NCBI GenBank assembly: GCA_945901825.1
Contig: CAMDMC010000025.1
Span: 1 to 22,850 of the forward strand
Length of the DNA: 22,850 bases
Source: Bordetella parapertussis
GTDB lineage: Bacteria; Pseudomonadota; Gammaproteobacteria; Burkholderiales; Burkholderiaceae_A
Direction: 5' to 3'
Made by a program: the position numbers and the translations under genes. Of the stretch, positions 1 through 8,126 are shown piece by piece; the first letter of the stretch is position 1, and each line of letters begins with the position of its first letter. The notes beneath the pieces are model-generated. The model had not been told where the DNA came from, ran no database searches, and saw only the letters and a program-made list of their open reading frames with translations.

Positions 1-160
1 CCGCCTCGGATGGGTCGGGAAGGCTTGCGCAAAACCCTTTTAGGCTGGGAATAATTCCGTTGGGACTGCGGTGGGGCCGAAGTCGGACCTCGCCGTTTTC
101 TTCATATTCTTCGAAGGGTTGTCGGTGATACACCAATACAAATCGGGCCGATTCTGTCAT
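1..160 (-). CDS. ggpS: Glucosylglycerol-phosphate synthase-like glycosyltransferase, N-terminal part (runs off the window)
   Basis: Only the first 53 codons are present. The start is the ATG at 158-160, with a good ribosome site (AAAGGAAA) just upstream. The translation begins MTESARFVLVYHRQPFEE and later contains SPNGIIPSLKGF. From memory of the family, a YHRQP-type opening followed by SPNGIIPTLKGF-type sequence fits glucosylglycerol-phosphate synthase, which joins ADP-glucose and glycerol-3-phosphate. Trehalose-phosphate synthase (OtsA) instead opens with VSNRLP-like sequence. The upstream gene, 24 bases away on the same strand, is a HAD sugar-phosphatase, as expected if the pair makes and then dephosphorylates the osmolyte precursor. 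The catalytic domain lies outside the window, so substrate identity is an inference; another GT20 enzyme is the alternative. Confidence 0.65.
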   Translation of the reverse strand, partial: MTESARFVLVYHRQPFEEYEENGEVRLRPHRSPNGIIPSLKGFCASLPDPSEA

Positions 161-184
161 GGCGTTAGGTTTCCTTTGGTCTTG

Positions 185-907
185 TTATAGCCATCCAAGC
201 TGCCTGAACGACTCATGAATGCCTGCAGCGCCATCTTGGCTTGCAAACATAAGGCCTGGATTTGCTTTTCGATTTAGAAGCTCTTCTTTAAGCGCTGGCT
301 CGGCGTTAGCAACCACCACTGCGGGTAACGGCAGGCTTAGCATCGCTAGATCGTTCAGGCTGTCTCCTGCCACTAGAACCTGGTTGGCATTAAGCCCCCA
401 ATAAGCCATGAGCCAGTTCACTGCGAATCCTTTGTTGACGCCCCGAGGTAGCGCATCAAGGTACTGGTTGTCAGAAATAAGGCTGTCAAAGCCAAGCGCC
501 TCAATGCGTCTCGCTGCGCGTTTGGCGACTGTGGGGTTGGTGAAGTTCAGGCTGTAACGGCGCGGGCCCAAGATGGCCTGCTCACTAAGACCCTGGTGAA
601 GGAACTCCTTAAGCTGCTCTCTTAGAAGATGCTGCCCGTCTTTCCAACGGGCGTGCACAAGACTTTCGTAGTCTTGGCTTAAGGCGTCGCCATTGCTGTC
701 CCAGATGCTTGTACCGACATCGCCGATAACAGCACTAGGCCTGGCAAGCTCAAGGGAATTGATGGCTGGAAAAATACGCGGGTGGCCGCGACCCGAGACA
801 TAAACGAGACCAATACCAGAGGATTCAATGGCCTTAAGCAGACACACTTGGTCCTGCTTGGTCCCGCCAAGAAAAGTGCCATCTAGATCCGTAAAAAGAA
901 ATTTCAT
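185..907 (-). CDS. HAD-IIB sugar-phosphate phosphatase, probable osmolyte phosphatase partner
   Basis: A 240-residue HAD-superfamily hydrolase of the sucrose-phosphatase/mannosyl-phosphoglycerate-phosphatase type. Motif I is DLDGT at residues 7-11 (nucleophile D7, acid D9), motif II is S38 in VSGR, motif III is probably K159 in GVNKG, and motif IV is GDSLND at 181-186. The stretch between motifs II and III is the C2B cap that sets sugar specificity. It lies just upstream of the synthase starting at 160. The order phosphatase then synthase matches the domain order I recall for the fused glucosylglycerol enzyme of pseudomonads. The likely role is removing phosphate from glucosylglycerol-3-phosphate. 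No clear ribosome site precedes the ATG; the ~25 bases before it are very AT-rich. Family assignment is firm and substrate is inferred. Confidence 0.85.
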   Translation of the reverse strand: MKFLFTDLDGTFLGGTKQDQVCLLKAIESSGIGLVYVSGRGHPRIFPAINSLELARPSAVIGDVGTSIWDSNGDALSQDYESLVHARWKDGQHLLREQLKEFLHQGLSEQAILGPRRYSLNFTNPTVAKRAARRIEALGFDSLISDNQYLDALPRGVNKGFAVNWLMAYWGLNANQVLVAGDSLNDLAMLSLPLPAVVVANAEPALKEELLNRKANPGLMFASQDGAAGIHESFRQLGWL

Positions 908-1090
908 GAATATTTTTATAAATATAAATACTTAGCCAGAGGGTCGTCCTATAAAAGCCTGGTTTGGCCTGCTGTTTGTTGACCATCTGTTGAGGTGAAT
1001 GACGAGGCATCGGGCGAGTGATTCACCTGGCATGCCACGCAGTGATTACAACAACATGCCTAGACCTTGGTTATTCGTTATTGTTACTCT
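908..1090. other. Intergenic region between the HAD gene and tRNA-Arg
   Basis: The stretch of 183 bases has no credible gene. The first 25 bases upstream of the HAD start (908-932) are almost pure A+T, including ATATTT/AAATAT arms, and contrast with the GC-rich surroundings. They may hold the HAD promoter, but I found no convincing -35/-10 pair on either strand. No clear hairpin-plus-T-tract terminator follows the tRNA. Confidence 0.5.
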
Positions 1091-1167
1091 TGGCGCGCCC
1101 GGCAGGATTCGAACCCACGACCCCCTGGTTCGTAGCCAGGTACTCTATCCAACTGAGCTACGGGCGC
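1091..1167 (-). tRNA. tRNA-Arg (anticodon ACG)
   Basis: The reverse complement folds as a full cloverleaf. The acceptor arm GCGCCCG pairs with CGGGCGC, followed by discriminator G and an encoded CCA at 1091-1093. The D-arm has AGCTCAGTTGGATAGAGT, the anticodon stem CCTGG/CCAGG encloses loop CTACGAA (anticodon ACG), and the T-arm has GTGGG-TTCGAAT-CCTGC. ACG (inosine at the wobble position) reads CGU/CGC/CGA Arg codons. The gene is co-directional with and 39 bases below the response-regulator stop, so it may be partly transcribed from that operon; a weak TTGATT lies upstream without a good -10. Confidence 0.96.
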
Positions 1168-1206
1168 GCGGTCCGTAGAAGCAACGAAAGCCTTTTAAAT
1201 CAAGCG

Positions 1207-1848
1207 CTACAGTGTACCACTGCCACTTGGCTGTGCATCGCCCTCACTTGCTGCAAGGGCCGTCTTCATAAGATCGGCCATGGTTCTTGCCTCAATCTTA
1301 TCCATAATGTTTGCACGATGGGCCTCGACGGTTTTAATGCTGATGTTGAGGTCGTCTGCGATTTGCTTGTTGAGCCTTCCATAAACAATACGTTCGAGCA
1401 CCTGCTGCTCACGGGGTGTCAGCCGGGCAAGGAGCTCCTTGGCGCGTTTCGCGCCATGGGTTTTTTCCTCGTCATCACGCAGTTGCTGAAAGGCCTTGGC
1501 TACAAGGGCGCAGAGCTGTTCGTCATTGAAGGGCTTTTCAAGGAAGTCCACGGCACCTTTTTTCATACTGTCGACGGCCAGGGGAACGTTGCCATGCCCT
1601 GTGATAAAAATAAGTGGAATGCGAAGGCCGCGCTCCAGCAACTCTTCATGCAACTCGGTTCCAGTCATTCCGGGCATTCGTACATCAAGAATGAGGCAGG
1701 CTATTTGATTTGAAAGCTTAGGAAGGCTTGCGAGAAAGCGCTCAGCGCTCTCAAGCGAGGTAACTCGAAAGCCATTGGCCTCAAGTAGCCATCGCAACGA
1801 GTCGCGAACCGCCTCATCATCATCTACAACATAGACCATCTCAATCAT
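1207..1848 (-). CDS. FixJ/NarL-type response regulator of the aceE-adjacent two-component system
   Basis: 213 residues: receiver domain at about 1-125, then a LuxR-type helix-turn-helix at about 140-197. The acidic pocket is DDDE at 9-12 and the phospho-acceptor is D55 in LILDVRMPG; the conserved Lys is in FLEKPF. The DNA-binding part contains LTPREQQVLE and NKQIADDLNISIKTVEAHR, typical of FixJ-like activators. The start ATG overlaps the kinase stop in an ATGA at 1845-1848, implying translational coupling. Met1 and Met4 are both possible starts. Because the pair is divergent from aceE, control of pyruvate dehydrogenase or of related carbon or redox genes is a reasonable inference, but the target is not shown by the sequence. 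Confidence 0.93.
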   Translation of the reverse strand: MIEMVYVVDDDEAVRDSLRWLLEANGFRVTSLESAERFLASLPKLSNQIACLILDVRMPGMTGTELHEELLERGLRIPLIFITGHGNVPLAVDSMKKGAVDFLEKPFNDEQLCALVAKAFQQLRDDEEKTHGAKRAKELLARLTPREQQVLERIVYGRLNKQIADDLNISIKTVEAHRANIMDKIEARTMADLMKTALAASEGDAQPSGSGTL

Positions 1849-3416
1849 TGTGTTTTCTCCGTTACAGGCGATCGTTCGCTCTCGGGAACAGGCTCCAGTG
1901 GCAGGCTAAACTGAAATAGGCAGCCACCCTCAGGGTTGTCTTCGAACCAAAGCCGGCCCTGATGAGACTCAATGATAGACCGACATATGTTCAGACCCAT
2001 GCCCATGCCCTCGGTCTTTGTTGTGTAGAAGGAATCAAAAATATGGTCCCGCACCTCGGGGGCCATGCCCTTGCCATGATCACGGACGGCAAAAACAATT
2101 TGGTCGTCCCGGGTTGCCACAAAAAGTGCCAGCTCTTTTTCCAGAGTGTCTTTCATGGAATCCATGCCGTTTTTTAAGAGATTCATGAGCACCTGTTCAA
2201 TCAGTATGGGGTCCACGTGAATGGCAGGCAGGTTAGGAGCAATGGATTTTTTTATCGAGATGCCCAAGGACTGCGCGTCGATTTCAGCCAGTCCGAGGGC
2301 ATCGGCAATAATGGCCGAGGGGTCTACAAATTTTCGTATTGGGTCGCTGCGCTTCACGAAGCTTCGTATCCGGCGTATCACTTGGCCTGCTCGCTCCGCT
2401 TGTCTTGCGGTTTTAACCAACATACCCTCGAGTTCTTCGCACGATAGGTTCTCGCCTCGTTGGGCTGCGGCCCGAACCTTTGCGGCAGCCCCCATGGTGT
2501 AGTTTGATATGGCCGTTAAGGGCTGGTTGAGCTCATGGGCAAGCGACGAGGCCATCTCGCCCATATTAATTAAGCGCGAGGTCTGTTCAAGCCTCTCGTA
2601 CTGAAGCCGCTGGTTTTCTTCAGCAATATGACGTTGCGTAATGTCGGTTGCCACGACCAGTTGCACCAAACGACCGTCCACCCATTGAATGCTTCGGCTA
2701 CGGACATCGAACCAGCGTTGCACAGCTGCGTTAAAAAACTCCCGACTGTCAGCCCACGGGGAGCGATGCGCAGCACTTAGAAGCCTGTGGCCAATTTCTA
2801 AAGAGTCGCCGAACCATTTGCGATAGGCCTCATTGGCAAAAAGCAGCTCGTCCTCGGGCGCGGGTGGGGCAACCGACACCGCCGCATCAAGGGACTGCAA
2901 CACTGTAATGAAGCGCTCCTGCGCCTGTGCAAGTTCTGCCCGAATACGACTTGGCTCGGTGATGTCAGTGACGGAAGTCATCCAACCGGCCTGAAGCCCA
3001 TCCGGGCCTCGTAAGGGCGAGGTGTACATACGGCAGATCAGTCGCCGCCCGTCGCTGTGCATGACATTGACCTGGGTGTTGACTTGTTTTAAGTCACCCT
3101 TAAGTAGTCTTTTAAAGTTGACCTCAAGCTGGCGGCGTTCCTCGGGGGGCCAGTAAGGGAAGGGTGGCTCGGCCCCCACCAAAGACTCTTGAGGCAGGCC
3201 AACAATTCGACAAAAGGCTGGGTTGACATACGTAATGCGCCCTTCGGGGGCAATGGTGCGCATGCCGGTCGGCATGGAATCTTCCATGGCTCGACGGAAG
3301 GCGATTTCGCGCAATAGCTCCTGCTCGGCGCGAGGGTGACCAGGGCGTAGAAGGCTTAACAGCCACTCTTTCATGCTCGACAGTGTAACGGGGTTTAAGC
3401 AGAAGGCTGGTGGCAT
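1845..3416 (-). CDS. Soluble PAS-PAS sensor histidine kinase
   Basis: 523 residues as the longest frame. Two PAS domains (about 35-155 and 165-260) are followed by a short coiled linker, a HisKA domain with H294 in LAHELNQPL, and a HATPase domain: N box around N412/N416 in MNLLKNGMDSM, G1 DHGKG at 446-450, and G2 GMGMG at 470-474. The H-box and ATPase style resembles FixL/DctB-type (HPK4) kinases. No transmembrane segment or signal peptide is visible, so it should sense a cytoplasmic cue; haem or flavin binding by a PAS domain cannot be judged here. The internal ATG at 3374 (MKEWLL) is a plausible alternative start, since neither start has a strong ribosome site. It heads an operon with the response regulator. 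Confidence 0.92.
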   Translation of the reverse strand: MPPAFCLNPVTLSSMKEWLLSLLRPGHPRAEQELLREIAFRRAMEDSMPTGMRTIAPEGRITYVNPAFCRIVGLPQESLVGAEPPFPYWPPEERRQLEVNFKRLLKGDLKQVNTQVNVMHSDGRRLICRMYTSPLRGPDGLQAGWMTSVTDITEPSRIRAELAQAQERFITVLQSLDAAVSVAPPAPEDELLFANEAYRKWFGDSLEIGHRLLSAAHRSPWADSREFFNAAVQRWFDVRSRSIQWVDGRLVQLVVATDITQRHIAEENQRLQYERLEQTSRLINMGEMASSLAHELNQPLTAISNYTMGAAAKVRAAAQRGENLSCEELEGMLVKTARQAERAGQVIRRIRSFVKRSDPIRKFVDPSAIIADALGLAEIDAQSLGISIKKSIAPNLPAIHVDPILIEQVLMNLLKNGMDSMKDTLEKELALFVATRDDQIVFAVRDHGKGMAPEVRDHIFDSFYTTKTEGMGMGLNICRSIIESHQGRLWFEDNPEGGCLFQFSLPLEPVPESERSPVTEKTQ

Positions 3417-3456
3417 TTCTTAATGTGAAATGTTATGCCGCATCGCGAAAATTCGC

Positions 3457-3485
3457 TTGCTTGAGAGAAAAAAGCCTCGGACAAT
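3457..3485 (+). promoter_or_regulatory. Candidate aceE promoter (weak match)
   Basis: TTGCTT at 3457-3462 is followed 17 bases later by GACAAT at 3480-3485, giving partial matches to -35 and -10 boxes. It lies in the 96-base region between the divergent sensor kinase and aceE, which must hold the control sites of both. Match quality is low and was judged by eye. Confidence 0.25.
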
Positions 3486-3496
3486 CAAGCTATTGC

Positions 3497-3505
3497 AAAA
3501 GGAGA
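3497..3505 (+). promoter_or_regulatory. aceE ribosome binding site
   Basis: An AAAAGGAGA stretch ends 7 bases before the ATG at 3513. It is a near-perfect Shine-Dalgarno sequence that fixes the aceE start. Confidence 0.8.
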
Positions 3506-3512
3506 CTTCTCT

Positions 3513-6221
3513 ATGTCCACGCTTCCTCCTCATGTCAGCCAGCAGGTCCATACCGCCGCAGACACCGATCCTCAGGAGACCATCGAATGGCGTGAGGCCC
3601 TTGATGCCGTCATTGCCCGCGAGGGGCCTGAGCGGGCACGGTTTCTTGTTGAGACCCTTATTGACGAAACGCGCAGGGCCGGTGGCTTTATCCCGTTTTC
3701 GGCAAACACCTCTTACGTCAATACCATCCCGGTCGCCCGGGAGGAGCATTGCCCTGGCAATTTGGAGTACGAGGAACGCCTGCGATCTTGGATGCGCTGG
3801 AATGCCATGGCCATGGTGGTGCGTGCCAATCGCCACGATGGCGATCTTGGCGGCCACATTTCAAGCTTTGCCTCGTTGGCCAACATGCTTGGTATTGGCT
3901 TTAACCACTTCTGGAAGGGCCCTGACCATCCTCAGGGTCAAGACCTTCTTTTCATTCAGGGGCATTCCAGTCCTGGAATTTATGCACGAGCTTTTCTTGA
4001 AGGCCGCTTAACGGAAGATCATTTAAATAACTTCCGTCGCGAGGTCGATGGCCAAGGCCTATCAAGCTATCCCCATCCGCAGCTTATGCCGGACTTTTGG
4101 CAGTTTCCAACGGTCTCGATGGGTCTTGGCCCTATCATGGCCATCTACCAGGCGCGGTTTCTTAAATACCTTCATGCCCGTGGAATTACAGACACCGCCG
4201 AGCGGAAAGTCTGGGCCTTCTGTGGCGATGGCGAAATGGATGAGCCGGAGTCCATGGGGGCCATTGGATTGGCCTCGCGCGAGAAGCTCGACAACCTTGT
4301 AATGGTGGTGAACTGCAACCTGCAGCGCCTTGATGGCCCCGTTCGAGGTAATGGCAAGATTATTCAAGAGCTCGAAAGCGACTTCCGCGGTGCGGGCTGG
4401 AACGTTATAAAGGTGATCTGGGGCGGTTACTGGGATCCACTCTTAGCCATGGATCACGACGGTATTCTGAAAAAAGTCATGATGGATACCGTGGATGGCG
4501 AGTACCAGAACTACAAGGCCAATGACGGTGCCTACGTTCGTAAGCATTTCTTTGGTAAGCACCCCAAGTTATTGCAACGTGTTGCCACCATGTCGGACGA
4601 CGACATCTGGCGTCTGAACCGCGGAGGGCATGACCCCCATAAAATCTACTCCGCCTTCTCGGCTGCTTCACGTCACAAGGGGCAGCCCACGGTCATTTTG
4701 GTGAAGACCATCAAAGGCTTTGGCATGGGCAAGGTGGCCGAGGGCCGCAACACGGCGCACCAGACAAAAAAACTTGATGACACCGCCATTAAAGAGTTTC
4801 GTGATCGGTTTGGCATTCCTATCTCTGATGAGCAACTGGCCTCTGTGCCTTTCCTTAAGCCTTCCGATGATTCCCCGGAGATGAAGTACATGCAAGAGCG
4901 TCGCAAGGCTTTGGGTGGCTATCTGCCGTCGCGCCGTGTGAAGGCTGAGGAGTCTTTGGTGGTTCCAGGCCTTGATGTCTTTGCCCCCGTACTTGAGCCA
5001 ACCGCAGAGGGCCGTGAAATTTCAACCACCCAGGCCTATGTGCGTTGCCTCACACAGCTATTGCGTGATAAGTCCCTAGGGCCTCGCGTGGTCCCCATTC
5101 TGGTGGATGAGGCACGTACCTTTGGTATGGAGGGATTGTTCAGGCAAATTGGTATTTACTCTGTTGAGGGCCAGAAATACGAGCCCGTAGATCGCGACCA
5201 AGTAATGTATTACCGCGAGGACATCAAGGGTCAGATTCTTCAAGAGGGTATTAACGAGGCAGGCGGCATGAGCTCGTGGATTGCGGCAGCAACGTCCTAC
5301 TCCACCAACAACCGCATCATGATCCCCTTCTACATTTATTACTCCATGTTTGGCCTGCAGCGGGTGGGCGATCTCGCCTGGGCGGCAGGCGATATGCGCG
5401 CGCGAGGCTTTCTGCTTGGCGGAACGGCAGGCCGCACCACGCTCAATGGCGAGGGCCTACAGCACGAGGATGGGCACAGCCAAATTCTTGCCTCAGCCAT
5501 ACCCAATTGCGTGTCCTACGACCCCACCTTTGGTCATGAGGTTGCCGTGATTCTTCACAGCGGATTAAAGCGTATGGTTGAGTACCAAGAAGATGTCTTC
5601 TTCTATCTCACGCTAATGAACGAGAACTACGAGCATCCCGGTCTTGTTAAGGGAACAGAAGACCAGATTCTTAAGGGCATGTATCTTCTGAAGTCGGTGG
5701 GTGAAAAGAAGGCCAAACAGCGTGTTCAGCTTATGGGCAGCGGCACCATACTTCGAGAGGTTATTGCCGCAGCCGACCTTCTTGCGGCTGACTTCGGCAT
5801 TGCCAGCGACATCTGGAGCTGCCCAAGTTTTAATGAACTGCGCCGTGAAGGGCTTGATGCCCAACGCTACAACCTGTTGCATCCCACCAAAAAGCCCCGT
5901 ATGGCCTTCGTCACCCAGCAGCTACAGGGTCACGAGGGCCCTGTGGTTGCAGCAACCGACTACATGAAGACTTTTGCCGACCAGGTTCGACCTTTTATTC
6001 CTGAAGGACGTCACTACACCGTTTTAGGTACCGACGGCTTCGGCAGGTCCGACACCCGCGCGAAGCTTCGTGAGTTCTTTGAGGTGGACCGCCGTTATGT
6101 GGCTATTGCTGCGCTCTACAGCCTCATGCAAGACGGCGCGTTGGATGCAAAGGCTGTTGACGCGGCCATTAAGAAGTACGGAATCAACACCGAGCGGTCG
6201 AACCCCGCAATGGTTCTTTAA
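3513..6221 (+). CDS. aceE: Pyruvate dehydrogenase E1 component, homodimeric type
   Basis: 902 residues, normal for the AceE family. It performs the thiamine-diphosphate-dependent decarboxylation of pyruvate and reductive acetylation of the E2 lipoyl group. The TPP motif is clear: GDGEMDEPES starts at about residue 237 and ends about 30 residues later at NCNLQRLDGPVRGN (about 267-280). The central pyrimidine-binding and C-terminal transketolase-like domains are intact, with no frameshift. A strong ribosome site precedes the ATG. It is followed after 21 bases by the lipoyl-lpdA gene, without the aceF (E2) gene usually found between them in betaproteobacteria. The divergent kinase/regulator pair upstream is a candidate controller. 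Confidence 0.97.
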   Translation: MSTLPPHVSQQVHTAADTDPQETIEWREALDAVIAREGPERARFLVETLIDETRRAGGFIPFSANTSYVNTIPVAREEHCPGNLEYEERLRSWMRWNAMAMVVRANRHDGDLGGHISSFASLANMLGIGFNHFWKGPDHPQGQDLLFIQGHSSPGIYARAFLEGRLTEDHLNNFRREVDGQGLSSYPHPQLMPDFWQFPTVSMGLGPIMAIYQARFLKYLHARGITDTAERKVWAFCGDGEMDEPESMGAIGLASREKLDNLVMVVNCNLQRLDGPVRGNGKIIQELESDFRGAGWNVIKVIWGGYWDPLLAMDHDGILKKVMMDTVDGEYQNYKANDGAYVRKHFFGKHPKLLQRVATMSDDDIWRLNRGGHDPHKIYSAFSAASRHKGQPTVILVKTIKGFGMGKVAEGRNTAHQTKKLDDTAIKEFRDRFGIPISDEQLASVPFLKPSDDSPEMKYMQERRKALGGYLPSRRVKAEESLVVPGLDVFAPVLEPTAEGREISTTQAYVRCLTQLLRDKSLGPRVVPILVDEARTFGMEGLFRQIGIYSVEGQKYEPVDRDQVMYYREDIKGQILQEGINEAGGMSSWIAAATSYSTNNRIMIPFYIYYSMFGLQRVGDLAWAAGDMRARGFLLGGTAGRTTLNGEGLQHEDGHSQILASAIPNCVSYDPTFGHEVAVILHSGLKRMVEYQEDVFFYLTLMNENYEHPGLVKGTEDQILKGMYLLKSVGEKKAKQRVQLMGSGTILREVIAAADLLAADFGIASDIWSCPSFNELRREGLDAQRYNLLHPTKKPRMAFVTQQLQGHEGPVVAATDYMKTFADQVRPFIPEGRHYTVLGTDGFGRSDTRAKLREFFEVDRRYVAIAALYSLMQDGALDAKAVDAAIKKYGINTERSNPAMVL

Positions 6222-6232
6222 GTCATCTCATT

Positions 6233-6240
6233 AAAGGAAG
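6233..6240 (+). promoter_or_regulatory. lpdA ribosome binding site
   Basis: AAAGGAAG lies 2 bases before the ATG at 6243 and 8 before the ATG at 6249. The spacing to 6249 (MAHIEIKV) is the more usual one, so the start could be either Met1 or Met3. Confidence 0.6.
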
Positions 6241-6242
6241 AC

Positions 6243-8126
6243 ATGCCAATGGCACACATTGAGATCAAGGTTCCGGACATTGGGGACTTTAAAGAGGTGG
6301 AGATTATTGAGGTGCTGGTTTCGCCGGGGGATTCGTTGTCGGTGGAGCAGAGTCTTATTACGGTGGAGAGTGACAAGGCCTCGATGGAGATACCGAGCTC
6401 GCATGCCGGGAAGCTTATTAGCTTGTCGGTGAAGGTGGGCGACAAGGTGGGTGAGGGGTCGGTGCTGGGCGTTATTGACGTTGCGCCGTCTGCCCTTGCT
6501 GCACCGCCTGCGGCGGAGACACCCACCTCAGCCGAAAAGATCACGTCTTCGGAGGCCATCTCAGCCTCGGCTTCGTTGACTTCAGCAGGAGCGAGGGCTG
6601 TTGGGACCGAGGGCGTGAAGTCCTCGCCCGAGGGGTCAATAGCCAGGGCTCCATCAGCAACGCTCGCCGCTGCCGCCTCCCACTCGCCTGTTCAAACATA
6701 CGTGGGCAAAGCCGACCTCGAGACCGAGATGCTCGTGCTTGGCGCAGGCCCAGGGGGCTACTCCGCCGCCTTCCGAGCCGCAGACCTTGGCATGGGCACG
6801 GTGTTGGTGGAACGTTTTGGCACGCTGGGTGGTGTCTGCCTGAATGTGGGCTGCATTCCGTCCAAAGCGCTGTTGCACGTGGCTGCGGTAATGGACGAGA
6901 CCAAGACCATGGCAGCCCACGGCATTTCTTTTGGTGAGCCTCAGGTCGACCTCGACAAGCTTCGTGCCTGGAAAGAAAAAGTAGTGGGTAAGCTCACCGG
7001 TGGCCTTTCCGGCATGGCCAAGGCCCGTAAGGTAACCGTGGTGCAAGGTGTAGGCCAGTTCCTTGACTCCTTTCATATCGAAGTCACGAACGACACAGGG
7101 GTCAAGCAGGTTATTAAGTTTGGAAAGGCCATTGTGGCGGCTGGCTCGGAGGCCGTGAAGCTTCCTTTCCTTCCGAATGACCCCCGCGTAATGACCTCCA
7201 CCGGCGCACTTGAGCTTCGCCAACAACCCAAGCGAATGCTTGTTATTGGCGGGGGCATTATTGGGCTAGAGATGGCCACTGTGTATTCCACGCTGGGTGC
7301 CCGGGTTGATGTTGTCGAGATGATGGACGGCCTGATGATGGGCGCGGACCGCGACCTTGTGAAGGTCTGGCAGAAGTTCAACGAGCATCGGTTCGACAAC
7401 ATTTGGTTGGGAAGTAAAACCGTTGGGGCCGAGGCTAAAGTCGATGGTATTTATGTTCGCTTTGAAGGTGGTAAGGCTCCGGCAGAGCCGCAACGCTACG
7501 ACCTTGTCCTGCAGGCGGTTGGTCGTAGGCCCAATGGCAAGGCTATTGCGGCAGAGCGTGCTGGTATTGAAGTGAACGACAGAGGCTTTCTAAATGTCGA
7601 TGCCCAGATGCGTACGACACAGAGCCATATTTTTGCGATTGGCGACCTTGTTGGCCAGCCCATGCTTGCCCACAAGGCTGTTCATGAAGGGCATGTGGCG
7701 GCTGAAGCCGCGGCGGGGCAGAAGTCCTTCTTCGATGCCCGTGTTATTCCCTCTGTTGCCTACACCGATCCGGAAGTGGCCTGGGTGGGCCTTACCGAAG
7801 AAGAGGCCAAGGCCAAGGGCGTAAAAATTGAAAAGGCTGTTTTTCCGTGGGCCGCCTCTGGCCGAGCCATTGCCAATGGCCGTGACGAAGGCTTCACTAA
7901 ATTATTGGTGGATGCCGAGAGCCACCTTGTTGTGGGTGGTGGCATTGTGGGTACCCATGCAGGTGACATGATTGGCGAGCTGGCTTTAGCCATTGAAATG
8001 GGCTGCGACCCAACCGACATTGGCAAGACCATTCATCCTCATCCCACCCTGGGCGAATCGATTGGCATGGTGGCCGAAGTCTTTGAAGGCATTTGTACCG
8101 ACTTGCCTCCAACAAAGAGACGTTAG
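6243..8126 (+). CDS. lpdA: Dihydrolipoamide dehydrogenase (E3) with N-terminal lipoyl domain
   Basis: 627 residues. Residues 3-80 form a biotinyl/lipoyl domain with K45 in [10 protein letters not shown] as the lipoylated lysine. Residues 81-155 form an Ala/Ser/Pro/Thr-rich flexible linker. The flavoprotein disulfide reductase core follows: FAD motif GAGPGG at 167-172, redox disulfide C199/C204 in [13 protein letters not shown], an NAD-binding GGGIIGLE, and the C-terminal HPHPTLGES with the catalytic His. It reoxidises dihydrolipoamide with NAD+. Lipoyl-E3 fusions are known from betaproteobacterial and neisserial pyruvate dehydrogenase complexes. The lipoyl segment uses codons (GAG, GTG, TCG, GGG, CCG) noticeably unlike the rest of the gene. 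Its stop overlaps the convergent argH stop by 4 bases. Confidence 0.96.
   Translation: MPMAHIEIKVPDIGDFKEVEIIEVLVSPGDSLSVEQSLITVESDKASMEIPSSHAGKLISLSVKVGDKVGEGSVLGVIDVAPSALAAPPAAETPTSAEKITSSEAISASASLTSAGARAVGTEGVKSSPEGSIARAPSATLAAAASHSPVQTYVGKADLETEMLVLGAGPGGYSAAFRAADLGMGTVLVERFGTLGGVCLNVGCIPSKALLHVAAVMDETKTMAAHGISFGEPQVDLDKLRAWKEKVVGKLTGGLSGMAKARKVTVVQGVGQFLDSFHIEVTNDTGVKQVIKFGKAIVAAGSEAVKLPFLPNDPRVMTSTGALELRQQPKRMLVIGGGIIGLEMATVYSTLGARVDVVEMMDGLMMGADRDLVKVWQKFNEHRFDNIWLGSKTVGAEAKVDGIYVRFEGGKAPAEPQRYDLVLQAVGRRPNGKAIAAERAGIEVNDRGFLNVDAQMRTTQSHIFAIGDLVGQPMLAHKAVHEGHVAAEAAAGQKSFFDARVIPSVAYTDPEVAWVGLTEEEAKAKGVKIEKAVFPWAASGRAIANGRDEGFTKLLVDAESHLVVGGGIVGTHAGDMIGELALAIEMGCDPTDIGKTIHPHPTLGESIGMVAEVFEGICTDLPPTKRR

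Noticed and set aside
908..1206. Integration site or attachment duplicate at tRNA-Arg
   Set aside because: I saw no integrase and no second copy of the tRNA 3' end in the window.
1018..1713. 231-codon open frame on the plus strand
   Set aside because: It runs through the antisense of the tRNA (GFEPTTPWF-type translation, a well-known artefact) and antisense to the response regulator, whose motifs are clear.
6654..7226. 190-codon minus-strand frame inside lpdA
   Set aside because: It shadows the E3 FAD/disulfide region, shows no recognisable domain, and the plus-strand gene is certain.
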